DNA of 64,000 nt, taken from Arenibaculum pallidiluteum (GTDB lineage: Bacteria; Pseudomonadota; Alphaproteobacteria; Azospirillales; Azospirillaceae). How positions within the stretch are numbered: position 1 is the stretch's first letter; every line of letters begins with the position of its first letter. The stretch covers positions 355,884 to 419,883 of the forward strand of contig NZ_JAFIQU010000003.1 of the NCBI RefSeq assembly GCF_017355985.1, in the 5' to 3' direction. The notes under the pieces are model-generated. The model worked only from the letters and a program-made list of their open reading frames with translations, was not told the DNA's origin and searched no databases. Shown here in pieces: positions 24,486-33,163 of the stretch. Made by a program: the position numbers and the translations under genes.

Positions 24486-25328
24486 ATGTCACAGGAGCCG
24501 CTGACGCTGGTGGTCGGGCAGGGCGCATTCCTGGCGCGGAGTCTCGCCGAGGCGCCTGGCCGGCCACCTTGCAGGTTCGTCGGGCATCGGGACCTGGACG
24601 CCCATGGGGTCTTCTCCGGGGTCACGCGCATCGTGAACTTCGCCCTCGATCCGCGCTGGCGGCGGGAGGACTGCCCTCCGGACGAATGCCTCGATCTCCG
24701 GCTCGCACGGGTCGCCGCGGACCGCGGGCTCTCCTACGTGCTCATGAGTTCGCGAAAGGTCTATCACCCTGACCACCAGTGGGATGCCGGCGAGGATGCG
24801 CCGACGGGCCCGACCGACGCCTACGGGCGCAACAAGCTCGCGGCGGAGGAGCGGCTCCGGCCGTTGCTGGGGGACCATTTGCTGGTGCTGCGGGTCGCCA
24901 ATGTCTTCGGCTACGAGCGGGGCGGCCAGCGCCGCACCTTCATGGCAGCCGCGCTCGGGAGCCTTGCAGGGCGGGGCGAGATCGTGCTCGACGTCGATCC
25001 CGGCGTGCGGCGGGATTTCCTTCCGGACCCGGAATTCGGGCGTCTGCTGGCAGCCGCGCTGAGGCGGGATCTCCGTGGGACCTTCAACCTGGGCTCCGGG
25101 CAGGCGGTGCCGCTCGGGCAGCTGACCGGCTGGATCATGGACGCGTTCGGCGCCGGACGCCTGCTGGTCACTGACCATCGGCGCTTCGACAGCTTCCGGC
25201 TCGACACGGGTCGGCTTCGCCACGCGCTGGCCGGGGAATGGGCCCCGAAGGTTACGGTCGAGGCCCATTGCCGGGCCATTGGCCGGCGCCTGGCTGCCGA
25301 GGCCGCCGGGCAGAAGCCGCACGAATAA
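24486..25328 (+). CDS. NAD-dependent epimerase/dehydratase family protein (SDR)
   Basis: The protein has 280 residues from the ATG at 24486, with AGGAGG about ten bases upstream. It has a short Rossmann start (LTLVVGQGAFLARSLAE, a variant of the usual TGxxGxxG), the active-site DAYGRNKLAAEE (YxxxK), and a C-terminal part with GTFNLGSGQAVPLGQL typical of RmlD/GalE-like extended SDRs. It probably acts on a nucleotide-sugar. It is the first gene of the plus-strand polysaccharide-type region; the outer-membrane beta-barrel gene follows after 161 bp. The substrate is unknown. Confidence 0.8.
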   Translation: MSQEPLTLVVGQGAFLARSLAEAPGRPPCRFVGHRDLDAHGVFSGVTRIVNFALDPRWRREDCPPDECLDLRLARVAADRGLSYVLMSSRKVYHPDHQWDAGEDAPTGPTDAYGRNKLAAEERLRPLLGDHLLVLRVANVFGYERGGQRRTFMAAALGSLAGRGEIVLDVDPGVRRDFLPDPEFGRLLAAALRRDLRGTFNLGSGQAVPLGQLTGWIMDAFGAGRLLVTDHRRFDSFRLDTGRLRHALAGEWAPKVTVEAHCRAIGRRLAAEAAGQKPHE

Positions 25329-25489
25329 GCCATTCGACATAAGCCATTCTCGGTGTGTCCGCCTGGGCACATGCGGTGCCGAAACGTGGCTCCGATGCTT
25401 CGTCCGGTTGCAGCCGGCGCAACTCGGCGCGAGAAGGGATCAACAACGCGGCATTGCCGCAACTTTGCCCGGATAGCGGACACAGCCCC

Positions 25490-26785
25490 ATGACGAAGAT
25501 CCTGTCGAGCCTGCCCACCGCGGTCAGCGCCATCGCGATCCTGATCGGCACCGCCACGGTGGCTCAGGCCCAGCAGCAGCCGAACCAGGTTCCTCCGGAC
25601 GCAGCGCGTCCGTCCGGCGCGCTGGAGCGTGGTGCGTCCGTCGTGGACAGGCAGCGGCCCGAATTCGACCCGCTCGGCATCCGCGCGGGCTCGTTCCTGA
25701 TCTTCCCGCAGGTCGAGGCGGGGGTGACGTGGGACTCGAACGTTTTCGCCTCCGAGGACAACAGCGAGAGTGACTTCCTGCTCGAGCTCAGCCCCTCGGT
25801 GACGGCGCGCAACGAGTCCGGCGTCCATTTCCTGCAGCTGCGCGCGGGTGCCGATATCGGCCGCTACGTCGATCAGTCCAGCGAGAAGTACATCGACTTC
25901 CTCGCGAACGCCGCCGGGCGCTACGACATCGCGCGCGAGACGCGGCTGTCGGGCGAACTCGGCGTTCGTGGCGACCACGAGGCCGGCGGCGACCCCGATT
26001 CGCCGACCGACCGTGCCGAGCCGGTCGACTACCGCGTCGGGCTCGCGCAGATCGGGCTCCGGCAGGGCTTCAACCGCTTCGCGGTCAGCGCCGGCGGCTC
26101 GGTCGAGTACCGGGACTACGACGACGTGCGGCGGCGCGACGGCCTCGACGCGGATCAGGACTTCCGCGACCGCACGATCTACGCGACGACGCTGCGCGGC
26201 TCCTACGAGCTCCAGCCGGGCATCGAGACCTTCGTGCGCGGCACATATGACTGGACGAGATACCGGCTCGAGGAGCGTGCGCAGCGTGATTCGACGGGCT
26301 GGGAGATCGCGGTCGGCAGCGACTTCGACCTGACGGGCCTCCTCACCGGCTCGGCCTATGTCGGCTACGAGCAGAGGGATTACGACAACGACCTGCTTGA
26401 GGATCCCTCGGGGATCTCGGCCGGCGTGCGGCTCGACTGGGCCGTCACCCAGCTCACCTCGGTCACTGGCGAGGTGACGCGGAAGCTCGAGGAGACGACC
26501 TCGCTGACCGTCAGCGCGCGCGAGCGGACGTTGCTTCGCCTCGGCGTCGATCACGAGCTGCTGCGCAACCTGATCCTGAACGGGACCGCGGGTGTGCGGC
26601 GTGACGATTTCCAGGGCTCGACCCGCGAGGACGACTACCTGCTCGTGGGAGCCGGCGCGACCTACCTGATGAACCGGAACGTGTACGTCCGTGGCGGCTG
26701 GGACTTCATCACCCGCGATTCCAACACCGCCGGCAACGACTACGACCGGCACTTGGTGACCCTTCGCCTCGGCACGCGTCTCTGA
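25490..26785 (+). CDS. Outer-membrane beta-barrel protein, probably exopolysaccharide-associated
   Basis: The protein has 431 residues from the ATG at 25490. A signal peptide (MTKILSSLPTAVSAIAILIG, cleaved after ATVAQA) precedes a mature domain of alternating strands with many aromatic/charged turns. It ends in a typical outer-membrane strand (HLVTLRLGTRL). Patterns such as QVEAGVTWDSNVFASEDNSESDFLLELSPSV match the 'outer membrane beta-barrel' (BBP2) group often found next to polysaccharide export genes. Roughly 14-18 strands are plausible. It probably serves as the exit pore or partner of the Wza-like lipoprotein encoded 189 bp downstream. Confidence 0.82.
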   Translation: MTKILSSLPTAVSAIAILIGTATVAQAQQQPNQVPPDAARPSGALERGASVVDRQRPEFDPLGIRAGSFLIFPQVEAGVTWDSNVFASEDNSESDFLLELSPSVTARNESGVHFLQLRAGADIGRYVDQSSEKYIDFLANAAGRYDIARETRLSGELGVRGDHEAGGDPDSPTDRAEPVDYRVGLAQIGLRQGFNRFAVSAGGSVEYRDYDDVRRRDGLDADQDFRDRTIYATTLRGSYELQPGIETFVRGTYDWTRYRLEERAQRDSTGWEIAVGSDFDLTGLLTGSAYVGYEQRDYDNDLLEDPSGISAGVRLDWAVTQLTSVTGEVTRKLEETTSLTVSARERTLLRLGVDHELLRNLILNGTAGVRRDDFQGSTREDDYLLVGAGATYLMNRNVYVRGGWDFITRDSNTAGNDYDRHLVTLRLGTRL

Positions 26786-26974
26786 TCGTGCGGCGGGTCG
26801 GTCTGGCGGGCGTCCGCCCGGCCGACCCGTCCGAAAGTGGGTCCCCGCCGGCTTAATGCTTCTCCCGGCCTTCGCGGCCGCATCTTCCTCGGTAAGACTG
26901 GTCCTGCTCGACGCCGCATCAATGCGGCCGCAGCGTGACGCCCGTGCGTGGCGCGCGCTTCAAGAGGGGAGACC

Positions 26975-27544
26975 ATGTCCACCAGATCCTTCATTCATGC
27001 CCTGGTCCTCGGCGGCCTGCTTCTAGGGCTTTCTGCCTGCGGAAACGACGGGCGCGACGCGCCGATGCTGCCGCAGCAGGCATCGGCATCGAACGAGTAC
27101 AGGCTTGGGCCGGGCGACCAGGTCCGCGTCACCGTCTTCGGTCAGGAGCAGCTCTCGGGCGATTTTGCCGTCGACGGCTCCGGCAATCTCGCGATGCCCC
27201 TGATCGGCGAGGTCAAGGCCGCGAATGCCAGCGTCCGCGGTCTGGAGCAGGCCATCGCCACCAAGCTCGCCGACGGTTATGTCCGCGATCCCAAGGTCAG
27301 CGTCGAAGTCCGTACCTTCCGGCCGTTCTACATCATGGGCGAGGTGAACCGGCCGGGGCAGTACAACTACGCGAACGGGATGACCGCCGCTCAGGCCGTC
27401 GCCCTGGCGGGCGGGTACACCTACCGTGGCCGTCAGGACTACGTGCTGATCACCCGCGCCGGCGACAAGACGGAGTACCGTGCGCCGCCCAGCGCCACGA
27501 TCCTGCCGGACGACGTCGTTCGGGTTCCCGAGCGCTACTTCTGA
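26975..27544 (+). CDS. Polysaccharide export (Wza/GumB-like) outer-membrane lipoprotein
   Basis: The protein has 189 residues from the ATG at 26975 with GAGGGGAG upstream. The lipoprotein signal ends in LLLGLSAC (Cys about residue 22). A Poly_export domain follows (EYRLGPGDQVRVTVFGQEQLSGDFAVDGSGNLAMPLIGEV) and then a SLBB domain (RPFYIMGEVNRPGQYNYANGMTAAQAVALAGGYTYRG). It is a short OPX protein, about half the length of Wza, so it lacks the C-terminal barrel helix and probably needs a separate outer-membrane partner such as the beta-barrel encoded just upstream. No Wzc co-polymerase is present in the window. Confidence 0.92.
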   Translation: MSTRSFIHALVLGGLLLGLSACGNDGRDAPMLPQQASASNEYRLGPGDQVRVTVFGQEQLSGDFAVDGSGNLAMPLIGEVKAANASVRGLEQAIATKLADGYVRDPKVSVEVRTFRPFYIMGEVNRPGQYNYANGMTAAQAVALAGGYTYRGRQDYVLITRAGDKTEYRAPPSATILPDDVVRVPERYF

Positions 27545-27587
27545 TCCACGCAGGGGCTCGACGCGTGACCACGAATCCGAGGAAGCA

Positions 27588-28139
27588 ATGAAAGTCATCG
27601 AGACCGAGATCCCGGCCGTGAAGCTGCTGATGCCGCGGCGCTTCGGCGACAGCCGCGGCTGGTTTGCGGAAACCTGGAACAGGAAGGCGCTGCTCGAAGC
27701 CGGGGTCGATCTCGACTTCGTGCAGGACAACCAGTCGCTGTCCGTGCCGAGCGGCACCGTCCGTGGCCTGCACTTCCAGAGCCCGCCTTTCGCGCAGGAC
27801 AAGCTGGTTCGCGTCCTGCGGGGGGCGATCGTGGACGTGGCCGTCGACATCCGGCGGGATTCTCCGACCTATGGGCGCCACGTGATGGTCCGGCTGGATG
27901 CGGCCGAGGGGGCGCAGCTTCTCGTTCCGAAGGGCTTCGCCCATGGCTTCGTCACGCTCGAGCCGGAGACCGAGGTCCTCTACAAGGTGACGAACTACTA
28001 TGCTCCGCAGCACGATCACGGCGTGCTGTGGAACGATCCCGACCTGGGTATCGCCTGGCCGGTGCAGGAGGGCGCTGCCCATCTGTCCGACAAGGACCTG
28101 CGCCAGCCTCGGCTCCGGGACATCCAGACTCCGTTCTGA
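27588..28139 (+). CDS. rmlC: dTDP-4-dehydrorhamnose 3,5-epimerase
   Basis: The protein has 183 residues from the ATG at 27588 with GAGGAAG upstream, the normal RmlC length. Cupin signatures include FGDSRGWFAETWNRKAL, VQDNQSLSVPSGTVRGLHFQSPP (catalytic His in RGLHF), DKLVRVLRGAIVDVAVDIRRDSPTYG, and VPKGFAHGFVTLEPETEVLYKVTNYY. It epimerises C3 and C5 of dTDP-4-keto-6-deoxyglucose. It is co-directional with the Wza-like gene 43 bp upstream. A hairpin with a T-rich tail follows the stop. Confidence 0.93.
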   Translation: MKVIETEIPAVKLLMPRRFGDSRGWFAETWNRKALLEAGVDLDFVQDNQSLSVPSGTVRGLHFQSPPFAQDKLVRVLRGAIVDVAVDIRRDSPTYGRHVMVRLDAAEGAQLLVPKGFAHGFVTLEPETEVLYKVTNYYAPQHDHGVLWNDPDLGIAWPVQEGAAHLSDKDLRQPRLRDIQTPF

Positions 28140-28176
28140 GTCCGGCCCGGCGCGCAGGCGCCCAGCAGAGACGTCG

Positions 28177-28215
28177 ACGGGCCGCTCCGAAGGGGGCGGC
28201 CCGTTCGCGTTTCTG
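28177..28215 (+). terminator. Probable terminator after rmlC
   Basis: Stem ACGGGCCGC (28177-28185) and GCGGCCCGT (28196-28204) followed by TCGCGTTTCTG. The T-run is weak, so termination may be partial. Confidence 0.5.
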
Positions 28216-28241
28216 TCCCAGGAAGATAAATCTTTACGCAA

Positions 28242-28270
28242 ATCAGGACGGATACTTCCGCGATCCTGAT
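28242..28270. repeat. Inverted repeat ATCAGGA/TCCTGAT in an A+T-rich intergenic region
   Basis: Seven-base arms at 28242-28248 and 28264-28270 flank a shorter CGGA/TCCG pair. It lies in the 277-bp gap before the next SDR gene and could be an operator or a leader hairpin. Confidence 0.4.
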
Positions 28271-28416
28271 GAATAACCCGGTCAGGGTATTCCATACGCC
28301 TGCTTTGTGGCGCTTTGACTGGGAAATTACTGTGTACCCGCCGAGCGTGGAGACACGTTATCTCGGCATTCGAATGCGGTTTCCGCACAATCCGACAGCT
28401 TGGGGAACATCGGCAC

Positions 28417-29475
28417 ATGCAGCGCATCTTGGTGACCGGCGCGGGCGGCTACATCGGGACGACCCTGGTCCCCATGCTGCTCGAGCGGGGTTATACCGTC
28501 CGGGCCGTCGACCGCTTCTTCTTCGGCCGCGACCTGCTTGCGAACCATCCCCGGCTCGAGATCGTCCAGGAGGACGTGCGCAGGCTGGCGCCGGAGCATT
28601 TCTCGGGCGTCGATGCGGTGATCGACCTGGCGGCGATCTCCAACGACCCCTCGGGCGAGCTCTTCCAGGACGTCACCTGGGCCGTCAATCACCGCGCCCG
28701 GGTGCGCTGCGCCGAGATCGCGAAGGCCTGCGGCGTCGGCCGCTACGTCCTGCCCTCGTCGTGCAGCATCTACGGCTTCCAGCCGCCCGAGGTGAAGGTC
28801 GACGAGACCGCGGCCACCAACCCGCTGACGACGTACGCCAAGGCCAACGAGCAGGCCGAACTCGGCGTGCTGCCGCTGGCCTCGGACGACTTCACGGTCG
28901 TGGTGCTGCGCCAGGCGACGGTCTACGGCTACAGCCCGCGCATGCGGCTGGACCTCGCCATCAACGGCATGGCCTTCGGCGCGTGGAAGACCGGCATCCT
29001 CCCGCTGATGCGGGACGGCAGCCAGTGGCGGCCCTTCGTCCACGTCCGCGACACGGCGTCGGCCCAGATCTTCATGCTGACCGCTCCGCGCGAGCAGGTG
29101 AATGGCCAGATCTTCAACGTCGGTTCGGACGAGAACAACTACCAGCTCGGCCCGCTCGCCGAGACGGTGGCGGCCACGGTTCCCAAGGACGTCCGCATCG
29201 AGTGGTACGGCGATGCCGACCACCGCAGCTACCGCGTCGACTTCTCGAAGATCGAGGGGCTCGGCTGGAAGGCGGAGCGGCGCGCCGAGGACGGCGTTCG
29301 CGAGATCTGCGAGAAGCTCGAGGGCGGGCAGCTCGACAAGACCGCCGAGACCATCACCCTCGACTGGTACAAGAACCTCGCCAAGTGGCACGCCCTGATC
29401 AAGCAGGTCGAGATGTACGGCGGCATCTTCGACATCGGCATCGACGAGGCCGCGCGTCGGGAGGCCGCCGAATGA
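28417..29475 (+). CDS. NAD-dependent epimerase/dehydratase (extended SDR), nucleotide-sugar type
   Basis: The protein has 352 residues from the ATG at 28417. The Rossmann motif is [14 protein letters not shown], and [37 protein letters not shown] matches NAD-dependent sugar epimerases. The catalytic Tyr lies in [11 protein letters not shown] (Y140), but position +4, normally Lys, is Asn144, with a Lys at +2. SSCSIYG supplies the active-site Ser/Thr. It overlaps rmlA by four bases (ATGA), so it likely acts in the same dTDP-sugar pathway. No RmlB or RmlD is seen in the window, and this protein is closer to general epimerases than to either. Confidence 0.85.
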   Translation: MQRILVTGAGGYIGTTLVPMLLERGYTVRAVDRFFFGRDLLANHPRLEIVQEDVRRLAPEHFSGVDAVIDLAAISNDPSGELFQDVTWAVNHRARVRCAEIAKACGVGRYVLPSSCSIYGFQPPEVKVDETAATNPLTTYAKANEQAELGVLPLASDDFTVVVLRQATVYGYSPRMRLDLAINGMAFGAWKTGILPLMRDGSQWRPFVHVRDTASAQIFMLTAPREQVNGQIFNVGSDENNYQLGPLAETVAATVPKDVRIEWYGDADHRSYRVDFSKIEGLGWKAERRAEDGVREICEKLEGGQLDKTAETITLDWYKNLAKWHALIKQVEMYGGIFDIGIDEAARREAAE

Positions 29476-30401
29476 AGGGCATCATCCTCGCCGGAGGGTC
29501 GGGGACGAGGCTTGCGCCGATCACCAGCGCGGTGTGCAAGCAGCTCCTGCCGGTCTACGACAAGCCGATGATCTACTACCCGCTGACCACGCTGATGCTG
29601 GCGGGGATCCGGGACGTGCTGATCATCACGACGCCGCACGACCGTGCCCTCTTCCAGAGGCTGCTCGGCGACGGCTCGCAGTGGGGCATGCGGCTTGAAT
29701 ATGCGGTTCAGCCCAGCCCCGACGGGCTGGCCCAGGCCTTCCTGATCGGCGAGGACTTCATCGGCGGGGACAGCGTCGCGCTGGTCCTCGGGGACAACAT
29801 CTTCTTCGGCTACGGGATCACCGACCGCCTGCAGCGGGCGGCTCAGATCCGACGGGGCGGCGTTGTCTTCGCCTATTACGTCTCGGACCCCGAGCGCTAC
29901 GGCGTCGTGACCTTCGACGAGCAGGGACGCGCCCTGGACATCGAAGAGAAGCCCGCGGCGCCGCGCTCCAACTTCGCGGTCACCGGGCTCTACTTCTACG
30001 ACAACGACGTGATCGGCATTGCGCGCGACCTGAAGCCCAGCCCGCGTGGCGAGCTGGAGATCACGGACGTGAACCGCGTCTATCTCGAGCGGGGCCAGCT
30101 CTCGGTCGAGCTGCTGGGCCGCGGCACCGCCTGGATCGACACCGGGACGCACGACAGCCTGCTGAAGGCCGGCAACTTCATCGAAGTCATCGAGCAGCGC
30201 CAGGGGCTGAAGGTCGCATGCCCGGAGGAGATCGCCTGGCGCATGGGCTTCATCGACGAGGATCAGCTCCGCGCCCTGGCGCAGCCACTGCTCAAGTCCG
30301 GATACGGCCGCTACCTGCTGCAGCTCCTCGAGCAACGCTTCTCGGGCTGGCAACCCGAATTCATGGGCACGCCCGCGATGCGGCCGGCCAAGATCGCCTG
30401 A
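29472..30401 (+). CDS. rmlA: Glucose-1-phosphate thymidylyltransferase
   Basis: The protein has 309 residues; its ATG overlaps the preceding stop. The nucleotidyltransferase signature [46 protein letters not shown] is nearly canonical, followed by [13 protein letters not shown] and [36 protein letters not shown]. It makes dTDP-glucose from dTTP and glucose-1-phosphate, the entry into dTDP-6-deoxysugars. It is slightly longer than the usual 290-295 at the C-terminus. It forms one transcription unit with the SDR before it and probably the oxidoreductase after it (26 bp gap). Confidence 0.95.
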   Translation: MKGIILAGGSGTRLAPITSAVCKQLLPVYDKPMIYYPLTTLMLAGIRDVLIITTPHDRALFQRLLGDGSQWGMRLEYAVQPSPDGLAQAFLIGEDFIGGDSVALVLGDNIFFGYGITDRLQRAAQIRRGGVVFAYYVSDPERYGVVTFDEQGRALDIEEKPAAPRSNFAVTGLYFYDNDVIGIARDLKPSPRGELEITDVNRVYLERGQLSVELLGRGTAWIDTGTHDSLLKAGNFIEVIEQRQGLKVACPEEIAWRMGFIDEDQLRALAQPLLKSGYGRYLLQLLEQRFSGWQPEFMGTPAMRPAKIA

Positions 30402-30427
30402 ACACCCGAAGCCCGAAGGAAGAACCC

Positions 30428-31609
30428 ATGTCCCAGAAACCTGCCGTGCGCATCGGCGTGATCGGCACAGGCTTCATCTCCTCGCATTTCGTGATGGCCC
30501 TCGACCGGCAGGAGGGATACGTCGCCTCGAAGGTGCTGACCCGGCGCGACCCCGCATCCTGCCGCGAGTACCCCCGTCCGGACCTGCTGACGACCTCGGT
30601 GAACGAGGTCATCGACAATTCGGACGTGATCCTCGAATGCACCGGCGATGCGGTCTACGCGACCGACACCATCGCGGCGGCAGTCAGCGCCAATCTCCCC
30701 GTGGTCACGATGAACACAGAGTTCCACGTGACGACGGGGTCGTACTTCGTCGGCAAGGGCCTGATCTCCGAAGCCGAGGGCGACCAGCCCGGCTGCCAGG
30801 CGGCACTGCTCCAGGAAGCGCGGGAGATGGGCTTCGAGCCGCTCGCCTTCGGTAACCTGAAGGGTTTCCTGAACAACGACCCCACTCCCGAGGACATGGC
30901 CTATTGGGGCGGCAAGAGCGGCATCAGCCTGCCCATGGTGACGTCCTTCACGGACGGCACGAAGGTCCAGGCCGAGCAGGTGCTCGTCGCCAACGGGCTC
31001 GGCGCCACCATCGCCCAGAAGGGCATGATCGGCCCGAAGACCGACAGCATGCAGGAGGGCGCGAACATCCTCTGCGAGGCGGCCGAGCGCATCGGCATGC
31101 CGGTCGCCGACTACGTACTGTCGCTGAAGCTGCCGCACGGCGTCTTCGTCGCCGGCCGGCACGACGAGCGGCAGAAGGGTGCGCTGCGTTACCTGAAGCT
31201 CGGCGAGGGGCCGTACTACATCGTCCTGCGTCACAACATCTTCGTGCATCTCGAGATCCTGCGGACGATCAAGCGAGTCGTCCACGAGGGGCGGATCCTC
31301 CTGGACAACTCGGCCAGCCCGGTCGCGTCGGTCGCCACGATCGCGAAGCGCGACCTCGAGCCCGGCCATCGGATCGGCTGCGGCATCGGCAGCTTCGACG
31401 TCCGCGGCGAGGCGGTCCAGATCGCCGATTTCCCCGGCCACCTGCCCATCGGCCTTCTGATGGACGGCGTGATCCGGCGGCCGCTGAAGCGTGGCGACGT
31501 GCTGACGCTGGCGGATGTTGATCTTCCGGACAGCCTGGCACTCCGGGCCTGGCAGGAGGTCGAGGCCCGGAGCCTCGGCAGGCTGGCGACGGCCCGGAAA
31601 GCTTCGTGA
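30428..31609 (+). CDS. Homoserine-dehydrogenase-like NAD(P) oxidoreductase with C-terminal SAF domain (COG4091-like)
   Basis: The protein has 393 residues from the ATG at 30428 with AGGAAGA upstream. An N-terminal Rossmann fold (RIGVIGTGFISSHFVMAL) and GDAVYATDTIAAAVSANLPVVTMNTEFHVTTGSYF resemble homoserine dehydrogenases. The last 90 residues (VATIAKRDLEPGHRIGCGIGSFDVRGE ... RPLKRGDVLTLADVDLP) resemble a SAF domain, as found in sialic-acid synthases and antifreeze proteins. This combination is the uncharacterised COG4091 group, sometimes found in surface-polysaccharide loci. It follows rmlA by 26 bp, so a role in making or attaching a sugar side group is plausible but unproven. Confidence 0.8.
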   Translation: MSQKPAVRIGVIGTGFISSHFVMALDRQEGYVASKVLTRRDPASCREYPRPDLLTTSVNEVIDNSDVILECTGDAVYATDTIAAAVSANLPVVTMNTEFHVTTGSYFVGKGLISEAEGDQPGCQAALLQEAREMGFEPLAFGNLKGFLNNDPTPEDMAYWGGKSGISLPMVTSFTDGTKVQAEQVLVANGLGATIAQKGMIGPKTDSMQEGANILCEAAERIGMPVADYVLSLKLPHGVFVAGRHDERQKGALRYLKLGEGPYYIVLRHNIFVHLEILRTIKRVVHEGRILLDNSASPVASVATIAKRDLEPGHRIGCGIGSFDVRGEAVQIADFPGHLPIGLLMDGVIRRPLKRGDVLTLADVDLPDSLALRAWQEVEARSLGRLATARKAS

Positions 31610-31657
31610 ACGGCTGGGTTCGCGGAGCCGGGCACTGCGGCACGGAGGTTGTGAGCC

Positions 31658-33163
31658 ATGCGTAACTTCTTCAAGAAGCGCCACGGGGGAGGGGATCCCC
31701 CGCAGGCGGGGGACAGGACCCCGGAAGGCGGGCGTGGACCGCGGCTGGTCTCGCCGGCACCCGAGGGAATGCCCGGCGCCGAGCGCACCGATGCCCCCAG
31801 GGACGTCCAGAAGGAGCCCGCCAGGGAGCTGCTGCCCCGTGGCGACGAGGTGCAGGACGAGGCGGAGGAGGCCGGCTTCGGCGGCTCCGCATCTCTGGCC
31901 GAGGCCCACGAGGCCGAGTCCCAGATGCCGCGCTTCAGCCCGGTCTCGGGCCTGCGGAACGAGGCGAAGTTCGGCGGGCTGACCGCGGCGGCCAACAAGC
32001 AGCTGCGCGACGCCTTCACGCCCACCCGGCCGAAGCTCGAGCTGAACTCGCTCTTCGTCGGGCGCCTGAACACGCTCCGGCGCATCATCGCCGCGATCGA
32101 GGAGGAGCGCGCCCATGTCGTGCTGTACGGCGACCGCGGCCGCGGCAAGACGTCTCTGGCGAACGCCGTGCAGCAGATCGCCGGGCAGGCCGGCTATTTC
32201 ACCCTTAAGCTGACCTGCAGCGCCGAACTCGGCTTCGAGGACGTCTTCCGCAGCTTCCTGAAGCGCGTGCCCGGCAGCTTCTATCAGGCGCAGGTGAGCG
32301 ACCCGTTCAGCATGCGCCGGCCACCCGCCAGCTTCGACGAGCTGCTGCCGACGGGATCGTTCAGCGTCACCCAGCTCACGGACGTCCTGACCGAGATCCA
32401 GGGCGCCCATCTGCTGCTGATCCTGGACGAGTACGACCGCTGCCGGTCCGAGGAACTCCGCAACAAGCTCGCGGAGCTGATCAAGAACCTGACGGACACG
32501 TCGGCTCCTGTGAGCCTGCTCGTCGTCGGCGTCTCCGAGGACGTCGACAATCTCCTGGGCAAGCACCCTTCCATCCAGCGCTCGCTGGTGGCGGTGCACC
32601 TGCCGCTGATGTCGGATCGGGAGATCGACCGGATCCTCCTGGCGGGGGCGGAGGCTGCGGGCCTGACCTTCGGCGAGGACGTCCGTCAGCGCATCGTGAC
32701 CCTCGCGAAGGGGCTGCCCTACTATGCGCAGCTTCTGGCGCTTCATGCGGCCCGCAGCGCCGTCGGGCGCGACAGCCGCGAGGTCGAGCGCGAGGATCTC
32801 GGATATGCGGTCGCGCGATGCGTCCAGGAAGCCGACCGGGGCCTGGTCGAGAACTACAACCAGGCGCTCGGTCCGGACGCGAAGCCCGTTCAGGCCGACG
32901 TGCTCTATGCCGCGGCGCAGGCCCGCGCGGACGAGTTCGGCGTGTTCCATCCCGCGGAGCTTGCCCGCACGCCGATCGGCCCGAATGGCGAGACCCTGCC
33001 TCTCGCGGCGCTTCAGCAGCCCCTGAGCCGTCTCAGCGACGATGAGAAGGGCGGCATCCTCCAGCGTCTGGTGGAGCCGGGAGGCTTCCGTTATCGCTTC
33101 CGGAACCAGATGATGCGGCAATACGTGTTGATGCGGCAGGCCCGGACGCGTGGCCTGACCTGA
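31658..33163 (+). CDS. AAA+ ATPase (Orc1/Cdc6-like, AAA_16 type) of unknown role
   Basis: The protein has 501 residues from the ATG at 31658 with GGAGG upstream. Residues 1-125 are hydrophilic, acidic and probably disordered. The ATPase core has LFVGRLNTLRRI, Walker A YGDRGRGKTS (157-166) and Walker B LLLILDEYDR (252-261), and a sensor-like stretch SLLVVGVSED. The C-terminal helices (RFRNQMMRQYVLMRQ) look like a winged-helix lid. No membrane segment is seen, so it acts in the cytosol. It lies 48 bp after the SAF oxidoreductase and ends the polysaccharide-type run at a strong terminator. The target that it remodels is unknown. Confidence 0.85.
   Translation: MRNFFKKRHGGGDPPQAGDRTPEGGRGPRLVSPAPEGMPGAERTDAPRDVQKEPARELLPRGDEVQDEAEEAGFGGSASLAEAHEAESQMPRFSPVSGLRNEAKFGGLTAAANKQLRDAFTPTRPKLELNSLFVGRLNTLRRIIAAIEEERAHVVLYGDRGRGKTSLANAVQQIAGQAGYFTLKLTCSAELGFEDVFRSFLKRVPGSFYQAQVSDPFSMRRPPASFDELLPTGSFSVTQLTDVLTEIQGAHLLLILDEYDRCRSEELRNKLAELIKNLTDTSAPVSLLVVGVSEDVDNLLGKHPSIQRSLVAVHLPLMSDREIDRILLAGAEAAGLTFGEDVRQRIVTLAKGLPYYAQLLALHAARSAVGRDSREVEREDLGYAVARCVQEADRGLVENYNQALGPDAKPVQADVLYAAAQARADEFGVFHPAELARTPIGPNGETLPLAALQQPLSRLSDDEKGGILQRLVEPGGFRYRFRNQMMRQYVLMRQARTRGLT

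Noticed and set aside
28140..28416. Riboswitch or horizontally acquired segment because of the low G+C
   Set aside because: The gap is A+T-rich like other promoter regions here; no conserved riboswitch core, direct repeats or transposase remains were seen.
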